A stretch of 5,555 nucleotides of DNA from Melioribacteraceae bacterium (GTDB lineage: Bacteria; Bacteroidota; Ignavibacteria; Ignavibacteriales; Melioribacteraceae), in the NCBI GenBank assembly GCA_027036655.1, contig JALWEC010000039.1, forward strand, positions 1 to 5,555, in the 5' to 3' direction. A program made the position numbers and the translations under genes. The notes below the pieces were generated by a model. It was not told where the DNA came from, made no database searches, and worked only from the letters and a program-made list of their open reading frames with translations. Shown one piece after another: positions 1 to 5,555 of the stretch. Positions within the stretch are counted from its first letter, which is position 1. Every line of letters starts with the position of its first letter.

Positions 1-1078
1 TATAATCAAAGACGCAAAAGCAAAAAAGGGCGAGCAGAAGTGGCTCGGTCCTCTTGTCGGAGGATTGGATCATCTGTTTGCAATTCAGGTTTGGGACAAA
101 CTCGGCATCAAAGCGCGATGGATTCCCTACGAAGGAGGCAGCGATGCGATTGCCGCTTTAATGGGGAAGCAGGGCGCGGTTTATGTCGGGAATCCCGCCG
201 ATATTGCGGGACGCTCCACTCTTTCGATTGCGGTAGTCGCTTCCGCCGAGCGTCTGAAAAATTTCCCGAACGTGCCGACATTCAAAGAGAAAGGATACCC
301 TATCGAGGAAGTTCTCTGGCGCGGATTTGCAATCAAGAAAGGAACGCCTCCAAAGGTAAAAAATTATTTGGAAAACCTTTTCAAAAAAATTGCTTCCGAT
401 CCCGACTGGATTAACTTTGTAAATAATTCTTCCGCGCTTCCCGTTTTTTACGGCGAGAAAAAATTCACCGAAACTGTGATTAAAGATCAGAAAAAAGCCC
501 GTTATTATTTAAAGAAAGCCGGCATCTTAAAAACAAAAGCAAACGGCGGGAAAAGCGGACAAATTCCTCCCTACGTTCCCGTAATCCTTTTTCTGATTGT
601 TTACTTTGCGACAAAAAAAATTAAACCTGAACTGGCGGACGGTGAAAATTCAATCGCTTTTGCAATGATAATTCTCTCGGTTTACGTTTATTATTTAACT
701 CTCGGATTTGAAGTCGGCAAATTATCCGGAAGCGTCGGTCCGGCAACCGTTCCCCGTTTGTGGGCAATACTTCTTTTCCTTTTTTCCGCCGCGCTCCTTT
801 ATAAAAAAATCAAGCATCCGCAGAAACAGGAAAAGAAAAACAGGAACAGTATTAAAACATTCGGATTAATATTATTAATGACCTTTTACTTCCTCGGGAT
901 GAATTACATCGGTTTTTACATTGCAACCGGAATATTCCTTCCCGCCGGAATTTTATGGATGAACTATAGGAATTACATTGTAATTACGCTTACCACGGCC
1001 GGTTTTCTGCTTCTCTCTTATTATGTAATACAAATAATTTTGCAGGTCCCGCTTCCGAGCGGCTCATTGTTTTATTAA
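1..1078 (+). CDS. tctC/tctB: TctC-TctB fusion protein of a tripartite tricarboxylate transporter (5' end missing)
   Basis: The reading frame is open from base 2 to the TAA at 1076-1078, giving 358 visible codons; the true start and signal peptide lie upstream. Bases 2 to about 523 encode the C-terminal part of a TctC/Bug periplasmic solute-binding domain. Family hallmarks are GGLDHLF (59-79), WIPYEGGSDAIAALMGKQ (about 119-172), ASAERLKNFPNVPTF with a following KGYP, and RGFAIKKGTPP. A polar Gly/Lys/Ser linker (about 527-565) is followed by one extra hydrophobic helix (566-613) ending in KKIK. From about 650 comes a TctB domain with five hydrophobic stretches (653-709, 749-802, 854-904, 905-961, 974-1042), the TctB hallmark GPATVPRL before the second, a very basic loop after it, and the family-typical ending VPLPSG. 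TctC normally delivers a carboxylate to the TctA/TctB membrane complex; here both parts are one chain. tctA follows after 26 bases. The ligand cannot be predicted because the N-terminal lobe is off-window. Family assignment is secure; the fusion is seen directly as an unbroken frame. Confidence 0.88.
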   Translation, partial: IIKDAKAKKGEQKWLGPLVGGLDHLFAIQVWDKLGIKARWIPYEGGSDAIAALMGKQGAVYVGNPADIAGRSTLSIAVVASAERLKNFPNVPTFKEKGYPIEEVLWRGFAIKKGTPPKVKNYLENLFKKIASDPDWINFVNNSSALPVFYGEKKFTETVIKDQKKARYYLKKAGILKTKANGGKSGQIPPYVPVILFLIVYFATKKIKPELADGENSIAFAMIILSVYVYYLTLGFEVGKLSGSVGPATVPRLWAILLFLFSAALLYKKIKHPQKQEKKNRNSIKTFGLILLMTFYFLGMNYIGFYIATGIFLPAGILWMNYRNYIVITLTTAGFLLLSYYVIQIILQVPLPSGSLFY

Positions 1079-1087
1079 TGGAATTTT

Positions 1088-1093
1088 AAAGGA
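1088..1093 (+). promoter_or_regulatory. Ribosome binding site of tctA
   Basis: AAAGGA lies 11 bases before the ATG at 1105, in the 26-base gap after the tctC/tctB stop codon. The gap is too short and too AT-rich to hold a convincing terminator or a separate promoter, so it supports co-transcription and fixes the tctA start. Confidence 0.6.
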
Positions 1094-1104
1094 TAATTTT
1101 ATAG

Positions 1105-2610
1105 ATGGACATTTTCGGACAATTGTTAGACGGAATTAAAATGCTACTCGGGTGGGAGCCGATTCTTATTATTTTAGCCGGAGTTGTAATGGGAATTCTC
1201 GTCGGCGTTCTGCCGGGACTTTCCCCCGCGATGGGCGTCGCGCTCCTTGTTCCTTTCAGCTACGGACTTGAACCGCTCTACGCGCTGATTTTACTTGTTT
1301 CCGTCTATTCCGCCGCAAATTACGGAGGAACTATTACGGCGATTGCGATTAACACGCCCGGAACGCCTTCGGCAATCGTCTCCACCTTCGACGGCTATCC
1401 CCTTACGCAGAAAGGGGAACCGGGGAAAGCGCTCGGCGCGTCCGTCATCGCTTCAACCGTGGGTGGTTTGTTCGGAACTATCGTTTTAATTTTCTTCTCC
1501 GTTCCCCTTGCCAAAGCGGCGCTCTCATTTGGTCCGGCTGAATATTTTGCTCTCGCAATTTTCGGATTAACGATTACCTCTTCCCTTTCCACGGGAAACT
1601 GGCTAAAAGCTTTTATCGCAACGTTAATCGGATTACTGCTGAACACCGTCGGGATGGACCCTTTTACCGGTTACTTCAGATTTACTTTTGATATTCCCGA
1701 ACTTGCCGACGGCTTCAGTTTTATCCCCGCTCTTATCGGTCTGTTTGCTCTCGGGGAAATATTTCTCCAGATAGAAAACAACCTTGAAGTTAAAGGACAT
1801 CTGAAAAAAATCTCGGGCAAAATGCCGAAATTTAAAGAAATATGGAGCATCAAAAGAACTATCGCGCAATCTTCCGTTCTCGGAACGCTAATAGGCGTGG
1901 TGCCCGGAGCGGGCGCGACAATAGCGGCGTTTATCGCCTACAACGAAGCCAAGCGAATAAGCAAACATCCCGAACAATTCGGCAAAGGCGCTTTGGACGG
2001 CGTGGCTGCAAGCGGAGCGGCAACGAGCGGTTCCGTAGGAGGAGCTTTGGTCCCGCTTCTCACTCTCGGAATTCCCGGAAGCGCGGCAACGGCGGTGCTT
2101 ATCGGAGCTTTGGTCCTTCACGGACTAACTCCCGGTCCCGAACTCTTTAAAGGGGATTCGCCGATTGTTTACGGAATTTTCGCCAGTATGTTTATCGCTT
2201 ATACCGCAATGTTCTTTTTCGGCTTCTTGGGAAATCAGCTTTGGATAAAAATCATTAAAGCTCCCAAATCGGTTTTGTATCCCGCAATAATTTCCATTGC
2301 CTTTATCGGAAGCTACTCCGTGGGGAACTCGATGTTTGACGTATGGAGCTGCTTCGGTTTCGGATTGCTCGGCTGGATTTTACGGAGAAACGATTTCCCT
2401 ACTCCGCCCGTTATTCTCGGATTAATTCTCGGCTTCCTTGCGGAAACTAATTTCAGAAGAGCTTTGCTGATGGATAACGCTTCGATTTTTTTCACTCGCC
2501 CTATCAGTTTAATTTTATTGATTCTTGCGGCTCTTTCCCTTTTCTACCCCATATTAAAATTAAAATTTTCCAAGACAAAAACAAACGAATATAATAAGGA
2601 GGAAAAATGA
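1105..2610 (+). CDS. tctA: TctA, large membrane subunit of the tripartite tricarboxylate transporter
   Basis: This 501-residue polytopic inner-membrane protein has the usual TctA length (about 500). It forms the translocation pathway for a carboxylate delivered by TctC, driven by a cation gradient in characterised members. The two pseudo-repeated halves are visible. The first has GVLPGLSPAMG (residues 34-44), YGG (73-75), NTPGTPSA (83-90) and DGYPL (96-100). The second has GVVPGAGATIAAF (264-276), a Gly/Ala/Ser-rich stretch (294-314), LGIPGSAATA (321-330) and LTPGPELF (341-348). The C-terminal ETNFRRALLMDN (447-458) followed by FFTRPISL (462-469) also fits the family, and the protein ends in a short Lys-rich tail. 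Start ATG 1105 has an AAAGGA site and places the first hydrophobic segment at about residue 18. The stop codon overlaps the next gene's ATG (ATGA). No frame break or missing signature is seen. The TTT family is certain; citrate or another tricarboxylate as substrate is only a default assumption. Confidence 0.95.
   Translation: MDIFGQLLDGIKMLLGWEPILIILAGVVMGILVGVLPGLSPAMGVALLVPFSYGLEPLYALILLVSVYSAANYGGTITAIAINTPGTPSAIVSTFDGYPLTQKGEPGKALGASVIASTVGGLFGTIVLIFFSVPLAKAALSFGPAEYFALAIFGLTITSSLSTGNWLKAFIATLIGLLLNTVGMDPFTGYFRFTFDIPELADGFSFIPALIGLFALGEIFLQIENNLEVKGHLKKISGKMPKFKEIWSIKRTIAQSSVLGTLIGVVPGAGATIAAFIAYNEAKRISKHPEQFGKGALDGVAASGAATSGSVGGALVPLLTLGIPGSAATAVLIGALVLHGLTPGPELFKGDSPIVYGIFASMFIAYTAMFFFGFLGNQLWIKIIKAPKSVLYPAIISIAFIGSYSVGNSMFDVWSCFGFGLLGWILRRNDFPTPPVILGLILGFLAETNFRRALLMDNASIFFTRPISLILLILAALSLFYPILKLKFSKTKTNEYNKEEK
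2596..2602 (+). promoter_or_regulatory. Strong ribosome binding site of the DUF47 gene, inside the tctA 3' end
   Basis: AAGGAGG is a near-perfect anti-16S match, placed four bases before the ATG at 2607 and inside the last codons of tctA. With the ATGA stop/start overlap at 2607-2610 it fixes the start of the DUF47 gene and points to translational coupling between the tricarboxylate and phosphate parts of the operon. Confidence 0.75.
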
Positions 2611-3251
2611 CCTTACTCTTCAAACAAACCAAAGCTCTTGAAAAAAAATTGGATGATTATCTTGATTTGGTAATCAAAGGAGCTTTCCTTTTCCGCGTTG
2701 GAGTAAAATATTACTTAAACGGCGATATGGACGATTTGGAAACTCGAATAGAGAGTATTAACGAATGCGAACACGACGGCGACAAACTCCGCCGCGACAT
2801 CGAAAGCGCGCTTTATACGGAAACTCTGATTCCCGAATCGCGAGGAGATGTTCTCGGATTATTGGAAGCCTGCGATCGGGTGCTGAATATGACAGCCGAA
2901 ACTTTGAACCAGTTTTATACCGAACTGCCTTTTTTTCTTCCCGAAGTTAAGGAGCAGTATATTAACTTATCCGAAGTGTGTATGACGGCGGTTGATCAAA
3001 TGGTAGCCGCAGTCAGAGCTTATTTCAAAGATATAGTGAACGTCCGCGATTATATCAGAAAGGTACAGTTGAGCGAAAGCGAATCCGACAAAATCGCGCG
3101 GAAAATCAAACATACCGTTTTCCGAACAGATATTCAATTAAGTCAGAAAATGCATATGAGATACTTTGCGCTTCATATAGAATTAATCGCCGATGAAGCC
3201 GAAGATGTATGCGACAGATTATCAATCGCCGCAATCAAACGTTCACTGTAA
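2607..3251 (+). CDS. DUF47/PhoU-like protein, probable Pit accessory protein
   Basis: This soluble, largely helical 214-residue protein belongs to the DUF47 (PhoU-related) family, whose members are usually 200-220 residues and are encoded beside PiT phosphate permeases, as in the orfA-pit operon of Sinorhizobium meliloti. No signal peptide or membrane segment is seen, so it is probably cytoplasmic. Family marks are the acidic E/DxxxD metal-binding type motifs in two PhoU-like halves: E53-C-E-H-D57 followed by a basic RRD and LIPESRGDVLGLLEACD (residues 74-90), then E157-S-E-S-D161 and the C-terminal IELIADEAEDVCD (191-203). It overlaps tctA by four bases (ATGA) and lies 18 bases before pit. 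Known relatives are thought to modulate or assist the adjacent permease, but the mechanism is not established, and nothing in the sequence shows what this one does beyond its context. Confidence 0.88.
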   Translation: MTLLFKQTKALEKKLDDYLDLVIKGAFLFRVGVKYYLNGDMDDLETRIESINECEHDGDKLRRDIESALYTETLIPESRGDVLGLLEACDRVLNMTAETLNQFYTELPFFLPEVKEQYINLSEVCMTAVDQMVAAVRAYFKDIVNVRDYIRKVQLSESESDKIARKIKHTVFRTDIQLSQKMHMRYFALHIELIADEAEDVCDRLSIAAIKRSL

Positions 3252-3256
3252 TATAT

Positions 3257-3262
3257 GGAGAG
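3257..3262 (+). promoter_or_regulatory. Ribosome binding site of pit
   Basis: GGAGAG sits seven bases before the ATG at 3270 in the 18-base gap after the DUF47 stop. A nearer upstream ATG (3255) reads only three codons before a stop, so 3270 is the start; it also places the GSNDAAN signature at the usual distance from the N-terminus. Confidence 0.65.
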
Positions 3263-3269
3263 ATAAATT

Positions 3270-4460
3270 ATGATTTGGTTTTTTCTGTTAAGCGGATTGT
3301 TCCTCGGCTGGTCGCTCGGCTCTAACGACGCCGCTAATATTTTCGGGACGGCAGTCGGAACAAGAATGATAAAGTTTAAGACCGCCGCTATTATCGGCTC
3401 GATATTTGTCATAATCGGCGCGGTGATAAGCGGCGCGGGTGCTTCGCATACATTGGGGAAATTAGGCGCCGTTAACGCAATAGCAGGCTCATTTACGGTT
3501 GCGCTTGCAGCCGCGGTTACGGTTGCTTGGATGACAAAGTTAAAACTGCCCGTTTCAACGTCGCAGGCTATTGTGGGAGCAATTATAGGGTGGAACCTTT
3601 TTACCGGCTCTCCGACCGATATGACTTCCCTTTACAAGATTTTATCAACTTGGGTTATCTGTCCGGTGCTGACGGCTGTTTTTGCTTATCTTCTTTATCT
3701 TGTTTTTAAGAAGTGGCTTCTAAAGTGGGAAGTTCATCTTCTTCGTCAAGATGTTTATACGAGAATGGGGTTAATCTTAATCGGAGCGTTCGGCGCATAC
3801 AGTCTCGGCGCTAACAATATTGCCAATGTGATGGGAGTTTTCGTCCCGGCGCATCCTTTCGGCGAAATGGGATTTTTAGATCTTTTTACGCTTTCGGGAA
3901 CGCAGGTTCTGTTTCTTATCGGCGGACTCGCAATCAGCGTTGGAATTTTTACATATTCAAAAAAAGTAATGATGACGGTGGGAAACGATATTTTCAAACT
4001 TACTCCTATTGCGGCTCTGATTGTAGTCCTTGCCGAGTCGATGGTGCTTTTTCTTTTCGCGTCCAAAAGTTTGGAGCATTTCCTTCTCAGTCACGGATTG
4101 CCCGCGATTCCTCTCGTTCCGGTTTCAAGTTCCCAAGCGGTTGTTGGCGGAGTAGTGGGAATTGCGCTTGCAAAAAAAGGGCGCGGCATAAATTACCGCA
4201 TACTCGGAAAAATTTCTTCCGGCTGGGTTACAACTCCGATAGCCGCCGGCGTACTTAGTTTTATTTCCCTTTTCTTTATGCAGAATGTTTTTAATCTTGA
4301 AGTTTATAAAAAGCCTGAGGCGACTGCCACAATTCTACAAGAAAAAGCCGGAACGACAGCTATTGCCGCAGGCGAAAAAGAATTTAGAAAAATATCTATT
4401 GACGAAATAGAAAATCATCTAACTACAAATAAAAGGAGCGACAAAAATGAAACGCTTTAA
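3270..4460 (+). CDS. pit: PiT-family inorganic phosphate permease
   Basis: This 396-residue inner-membrane protein belongs to the PiT family (PF01384), whose members import orthophosphate with H+ or Na+; a few relatives, such as Bacillus CysP, carry sulfate. Two inverted-repeat halves are visible. The first has GSNDAAN (residues 17-23), FGTAVGT (25-31) and PVSTSQ (94-99). The second has GANNIAN (180-186) and PVSSSQ (284-289), with GWVTTPIAAG (318-327) near the end. About ten hydrophobic segments are seen. The second signature has Asn183 where many members have Asp (NDxAN), and both Pro-Val-Ser motifs end in Gln, not the His of the commoner STTH form. After the last membrane segment there is a hydrophilic tail of about 57 residues. 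The DUF47 gene directly upstream and the O/P porin overlapping downstream both support phosphate as substrate. The last 14 bases overlap the porin gene and include its start codon. Confidence 0.92.
   Translation: MIWFFLLSGLFLGWSLGSNDAANIFGTAVGTRMIKFKTAAIIGSIFVIIGAVISGAGASHTLGKLGAVNAIAGSFTVALAAAVTVAWMTKLKLPVSTSQAIVGAIIGWNLFTGSPTDMTSLYKILSTWVICPVLTAVFAYLLYLVFKKWLLKWEVHLLRQDVYTRMGLILIGAFGAYSLGANNIANVMGVFVPAHPFGEMGFLDLFTLSGTQVLFLIGGLAISVGIFTYSKKVMMTVGNDIFKLTPIAALIVVLAESMVLFLFASKSLEHFLLSHGLPAIPLVPVSSSQAVVGGVVGIALAKKGRGINYRILGKISSGWVTTPIAAGVLSFISLFFMQNVFNLEVYKKPEATATILQEKAGTTAIAAGEKEFRKISIDEIENHLTTNKRSDKNETL
4432..4438 (+). promoter_or_regulatory. Ribosome binding site of the porin gene, inside pit
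   Basis: AAAGGAG lies eight bases before the ATG at 4447 and within the pit coding sequence, which ends only at 4460. It fixes the porin start, which is also supported by the signal peptide that begins there, and it suggests that translation of pit and the porin is coupled. Confidence 0.75.
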
Positions 4461-5555
4461 CCAATTGATTTGGGGAATACTAACAGCGGTGTTCTTTCTC
4501 GTAAACATCTCCTCGGCGCAAAACGGCGTAGTTAAGGGAGATAACGAATGGCGTCACGGAATTCTATTCTGGACTTCCGACAACGGCGATTTCCAAGGCA
4601 GATTCGACGGACGCGGTTTCCTGAACGGAGCATATTTCTTCGAGAATAACAGCGATGTTTTCAGCAACGGAACGCATTTAAGAAAAGCTCGTCTTGCAAT
4701 TAAAATGAAGATGTGGAAAAACTGGTACACCGAATGGGATATGGATTTTGCCAACGGCGCGCCCGAAGCAAAGGATATGTATTTTTCCTATCTCGGTTTT
4801 AAAAACCAGTACACAAAATTCGGGCACTTTAAAGTTCCTTACGGATTGGCAATATTAACATCTTCCCGCTACATTCCTTTTCCGGAAAGATATTACGGCG
4901 CACTTGCATTCAAATTAGGAAGAAGAATGGCTATTGAACATGGTCATTGGGGAAATAATTGGAATATCCGCGCGGCTCTGTTCGGACAGAACTTTGACGG
5001 CGTTAAAGATAAAACCAAAAATGAAACCGGCGGCGGGTTTGCCGTAAGAGTGGCAACAGCTCCGATTAATAACGATAATATGATTCTTCATCTCGGCGCT
5101 TCCGCAGTTTGGAACAGACCGGACGATGAAAAATGGAGCGAAAAATTTAACGCCGAACCGGAAACAAAAATCGGCGACTATGAAATCGTGAAGACCAAAA
5201 TCAGAGAAATAAATCACGATTACCGCTTCGGACTTGAAAGCGCGCTGGTATATAAAAACTTTCATCTCCAGGGCGAGTATCAGCTCGTGAATGTTTATCG
5301 GAACAACGATCTCGCTACCGCTTCGTTTAAGAGCGGTTATGTTTACCTCCTTTGGGATATTACGGGCGAACATCGTTACTGGGATAAAAAACAGGGCGAG
5401 TTCGGTCAATTGATTCCCAACCCTAAAGATAAATGGGGCGCGTGGGAACTCGGGTTTCGCTACAGTTATGTTAACCTTTCGGACGAAGGCGCTAACGTAT
5501 TCGGCGGAGTAGCCGCTAATTACACATTCGGTTTGAACTGCTACCCGAACCCGAA
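4447..5555 (+). CDS. Phosphate-selective porin O/P family outer-membrane protein (3' end missing)
   Basis: The frame is open for 369 codons from ATG 4447 to the window edge; family members are usually about 400-450 residues, so a modest part is missing. The N-terminus is a Sec signal peptide: basic MKRFNQ, a hydrophobic core to about residue 19, and a likely cut after SSA (residue 24). The mature part shows alternating, aromatic-rich beta-strand patterns and landmarks of the Porin_O_P family (OprO/OprP of Pseudomonas): LRKARLAIKMKMWKNW (78-93), KDMYFSYLGF (109-118), GHFKVPYGL (126-134), the TSSRYIPFPER segment (138-148), a following RRMAI (159-163), and WGAWELGFRYSYVNLS (330-345). It would form an anion channel in the outer membrane. 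It overlaps pit by 14 bases, so phosphate is the likely cargo, although carboxylates for the upstream TTT system are possible. Members of this family in environmental bacteria are not all phosphate-specific. Confidence 0.87.
   Translation, partial: MKRFNQLIWGILTAVFFLVNISSAQNGVVKGDNEWRHGILFWTSDNGDFQGRFDGRGFLNGAYFFENNSDVFSNGTHLRKARLAIKMKMWKNWYTEWDMDFANGAPEAKDMYFSYLGFKNQYTKFGHFKVPYGLAILTSSRYIPFPERYYGALAFKLGRRMAIEHGHWGNNWNIRAALFGQNFDGVKDKTKNETGGGFAVRVATAPINNDNMILHLGASAVWNRPDDEKWSEKFNAEPETKIGDYEIVKTKIREINHDYRFGLESALVYKNFHLQGEYQLVNVYRNNDLATASFKSGYVYLLWDITGEHRYWDKKQGEFGQLIPNPKDKWGAWELGFRYSYVNLSDEGANVFGGVAANYTFGLNCYPNP

Larger units (their letters stand above)
1..5555 (+). other. Probable single operon: TTT transporter, DUF47, pit, porin
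   Basis: All five genes are on one strand. The junctions are a 26-base gap, a 4-base overlap, an 18-base gap and a 14-base overlap, each with a recognisable ribosome binding site and none with a hairpin-plus-T terminator. The first gene enters from the left edge and the last leaves at the right edge, so promoter and terminator are both outside. Co-transcription is inferred from spacing and not observed. Confidence 0.75.

Noticed and set aside
1..6. TATAAT, a perfect -10 box, at the left edge
   Set aside because: It lies inside the open TctC reading frame, nothing upstream is visible to supply a -35 box, and no gene starts just downstream.
65..67. TTG as the start codon of the first gene
   Set aside because: The frame stays open upstream to base 2, and the upstream residues continue the TctC domain (KWLGPLVGG before LDHLF), so the true start is outside the window.
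40..414. 124-codon open frame on the + strand overlapping the TctC domain
   Set aside because: It is rich in Arg, Ser and Cys with no recognisable domain, and lies entirely over the well-supported TctC frame; it is a shadow.
524..652. Sequencing frameshift creating an artificial TctC-TctB fusion
   Set aside because: Both domains are in the same frame with full family motifs close to the joint, the linker looks like a genuine flexible linker, and the extra helix gives a sensible topology.
1055..1104. Possible terminator hairpin between tctC/tctB and tctA
   Set aside because: Only a four-base CATT/AATG pairing is seen around 1065-1080, with no GC-rich stem and no proper T-run after it.
1842..2150. 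102-codon + strand frame and the opposing - strand frames inside tctA
   Set aside because: Arg/Ser-rich translations produced by the Gly/Ala-rich codons of tctA in other frames; the TctA signatures cover the same bases.
2590..2595. TATAAT just before the DUF47 gene
   Set aside because: It overlaps the end of tctA and touches the Shine-Dalgarno site, leaving no room for a transcript leader, and no well-spaced -35 box is present.
4915..5409. 164-codon open frame on the - strand inside the porin
   Set aside because: It sits wholly opposite the porin, which has family motifs on both sides of it, and the antisense protein shows no recognisable domain or convincing start context.

Overview
The window holds five genes on the + strand packed end to end, with no gap longer than 26 bases and two gene overlaps. 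It reads as the interior of one long transport operon whose start lies upstream and whose end lies downstream. In order: (1) the 3' part of a fused tripartite tricarboxylate transporter (TTT) protein, in which a periplasmic TctC-type binding domain continues in frame into a TctB-type small membrane subunit; (2) a complete TctA, the large membrane subunit of the same transporter; (3) a complete DUF47/PhoU-like protein; (4) a complete PiT-family inorganic phosphate permease; (5) the first 369 codons of an outer-membrane porin of the phosphate-selective O/P family, which runs off the right edge.

The outer-membrane porin with a Sec signal peptide and the periplasmic binding domain point to a Gram-negative (diderm) bacterium. 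The base composition is moderate and slightly AT-leaning, the family set is typical of environmental bacteria, and the purine-rich Shine-Dalgarno sites are clear. Together these would suit a member of the Bacteroidota/Ignavibacteriota/Calditrichota neighbourhood, but this placement is a guess from style and not from a marker gene.

A working model follows. The porin lets anions cross the outer membrane. The membrane-tethered TctC domain captures an organic (probably carboxylate) anion and passes it to TctA/TctB for cation-coupled import. PiT imports orthophosphate, or a related anion, with DUF47 as its usual partner. The tctA/DUF47 overlap and the pit/porin overlap tie the two halves into one expression unit, so carboxylate and phosphate uptake are probably co-expressed.

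The two most notable features are the TctC-TctB fusion, which carries one extra membrane helix that solves the topology problem of joining a periplasmic domain to a membrane subunit, and the joining of a TTT system to a complete phosphate route including its outer-membrane porin. No RNA genes, mobile elements, CRISPR arrays, convincing promoters or terminators were seen.
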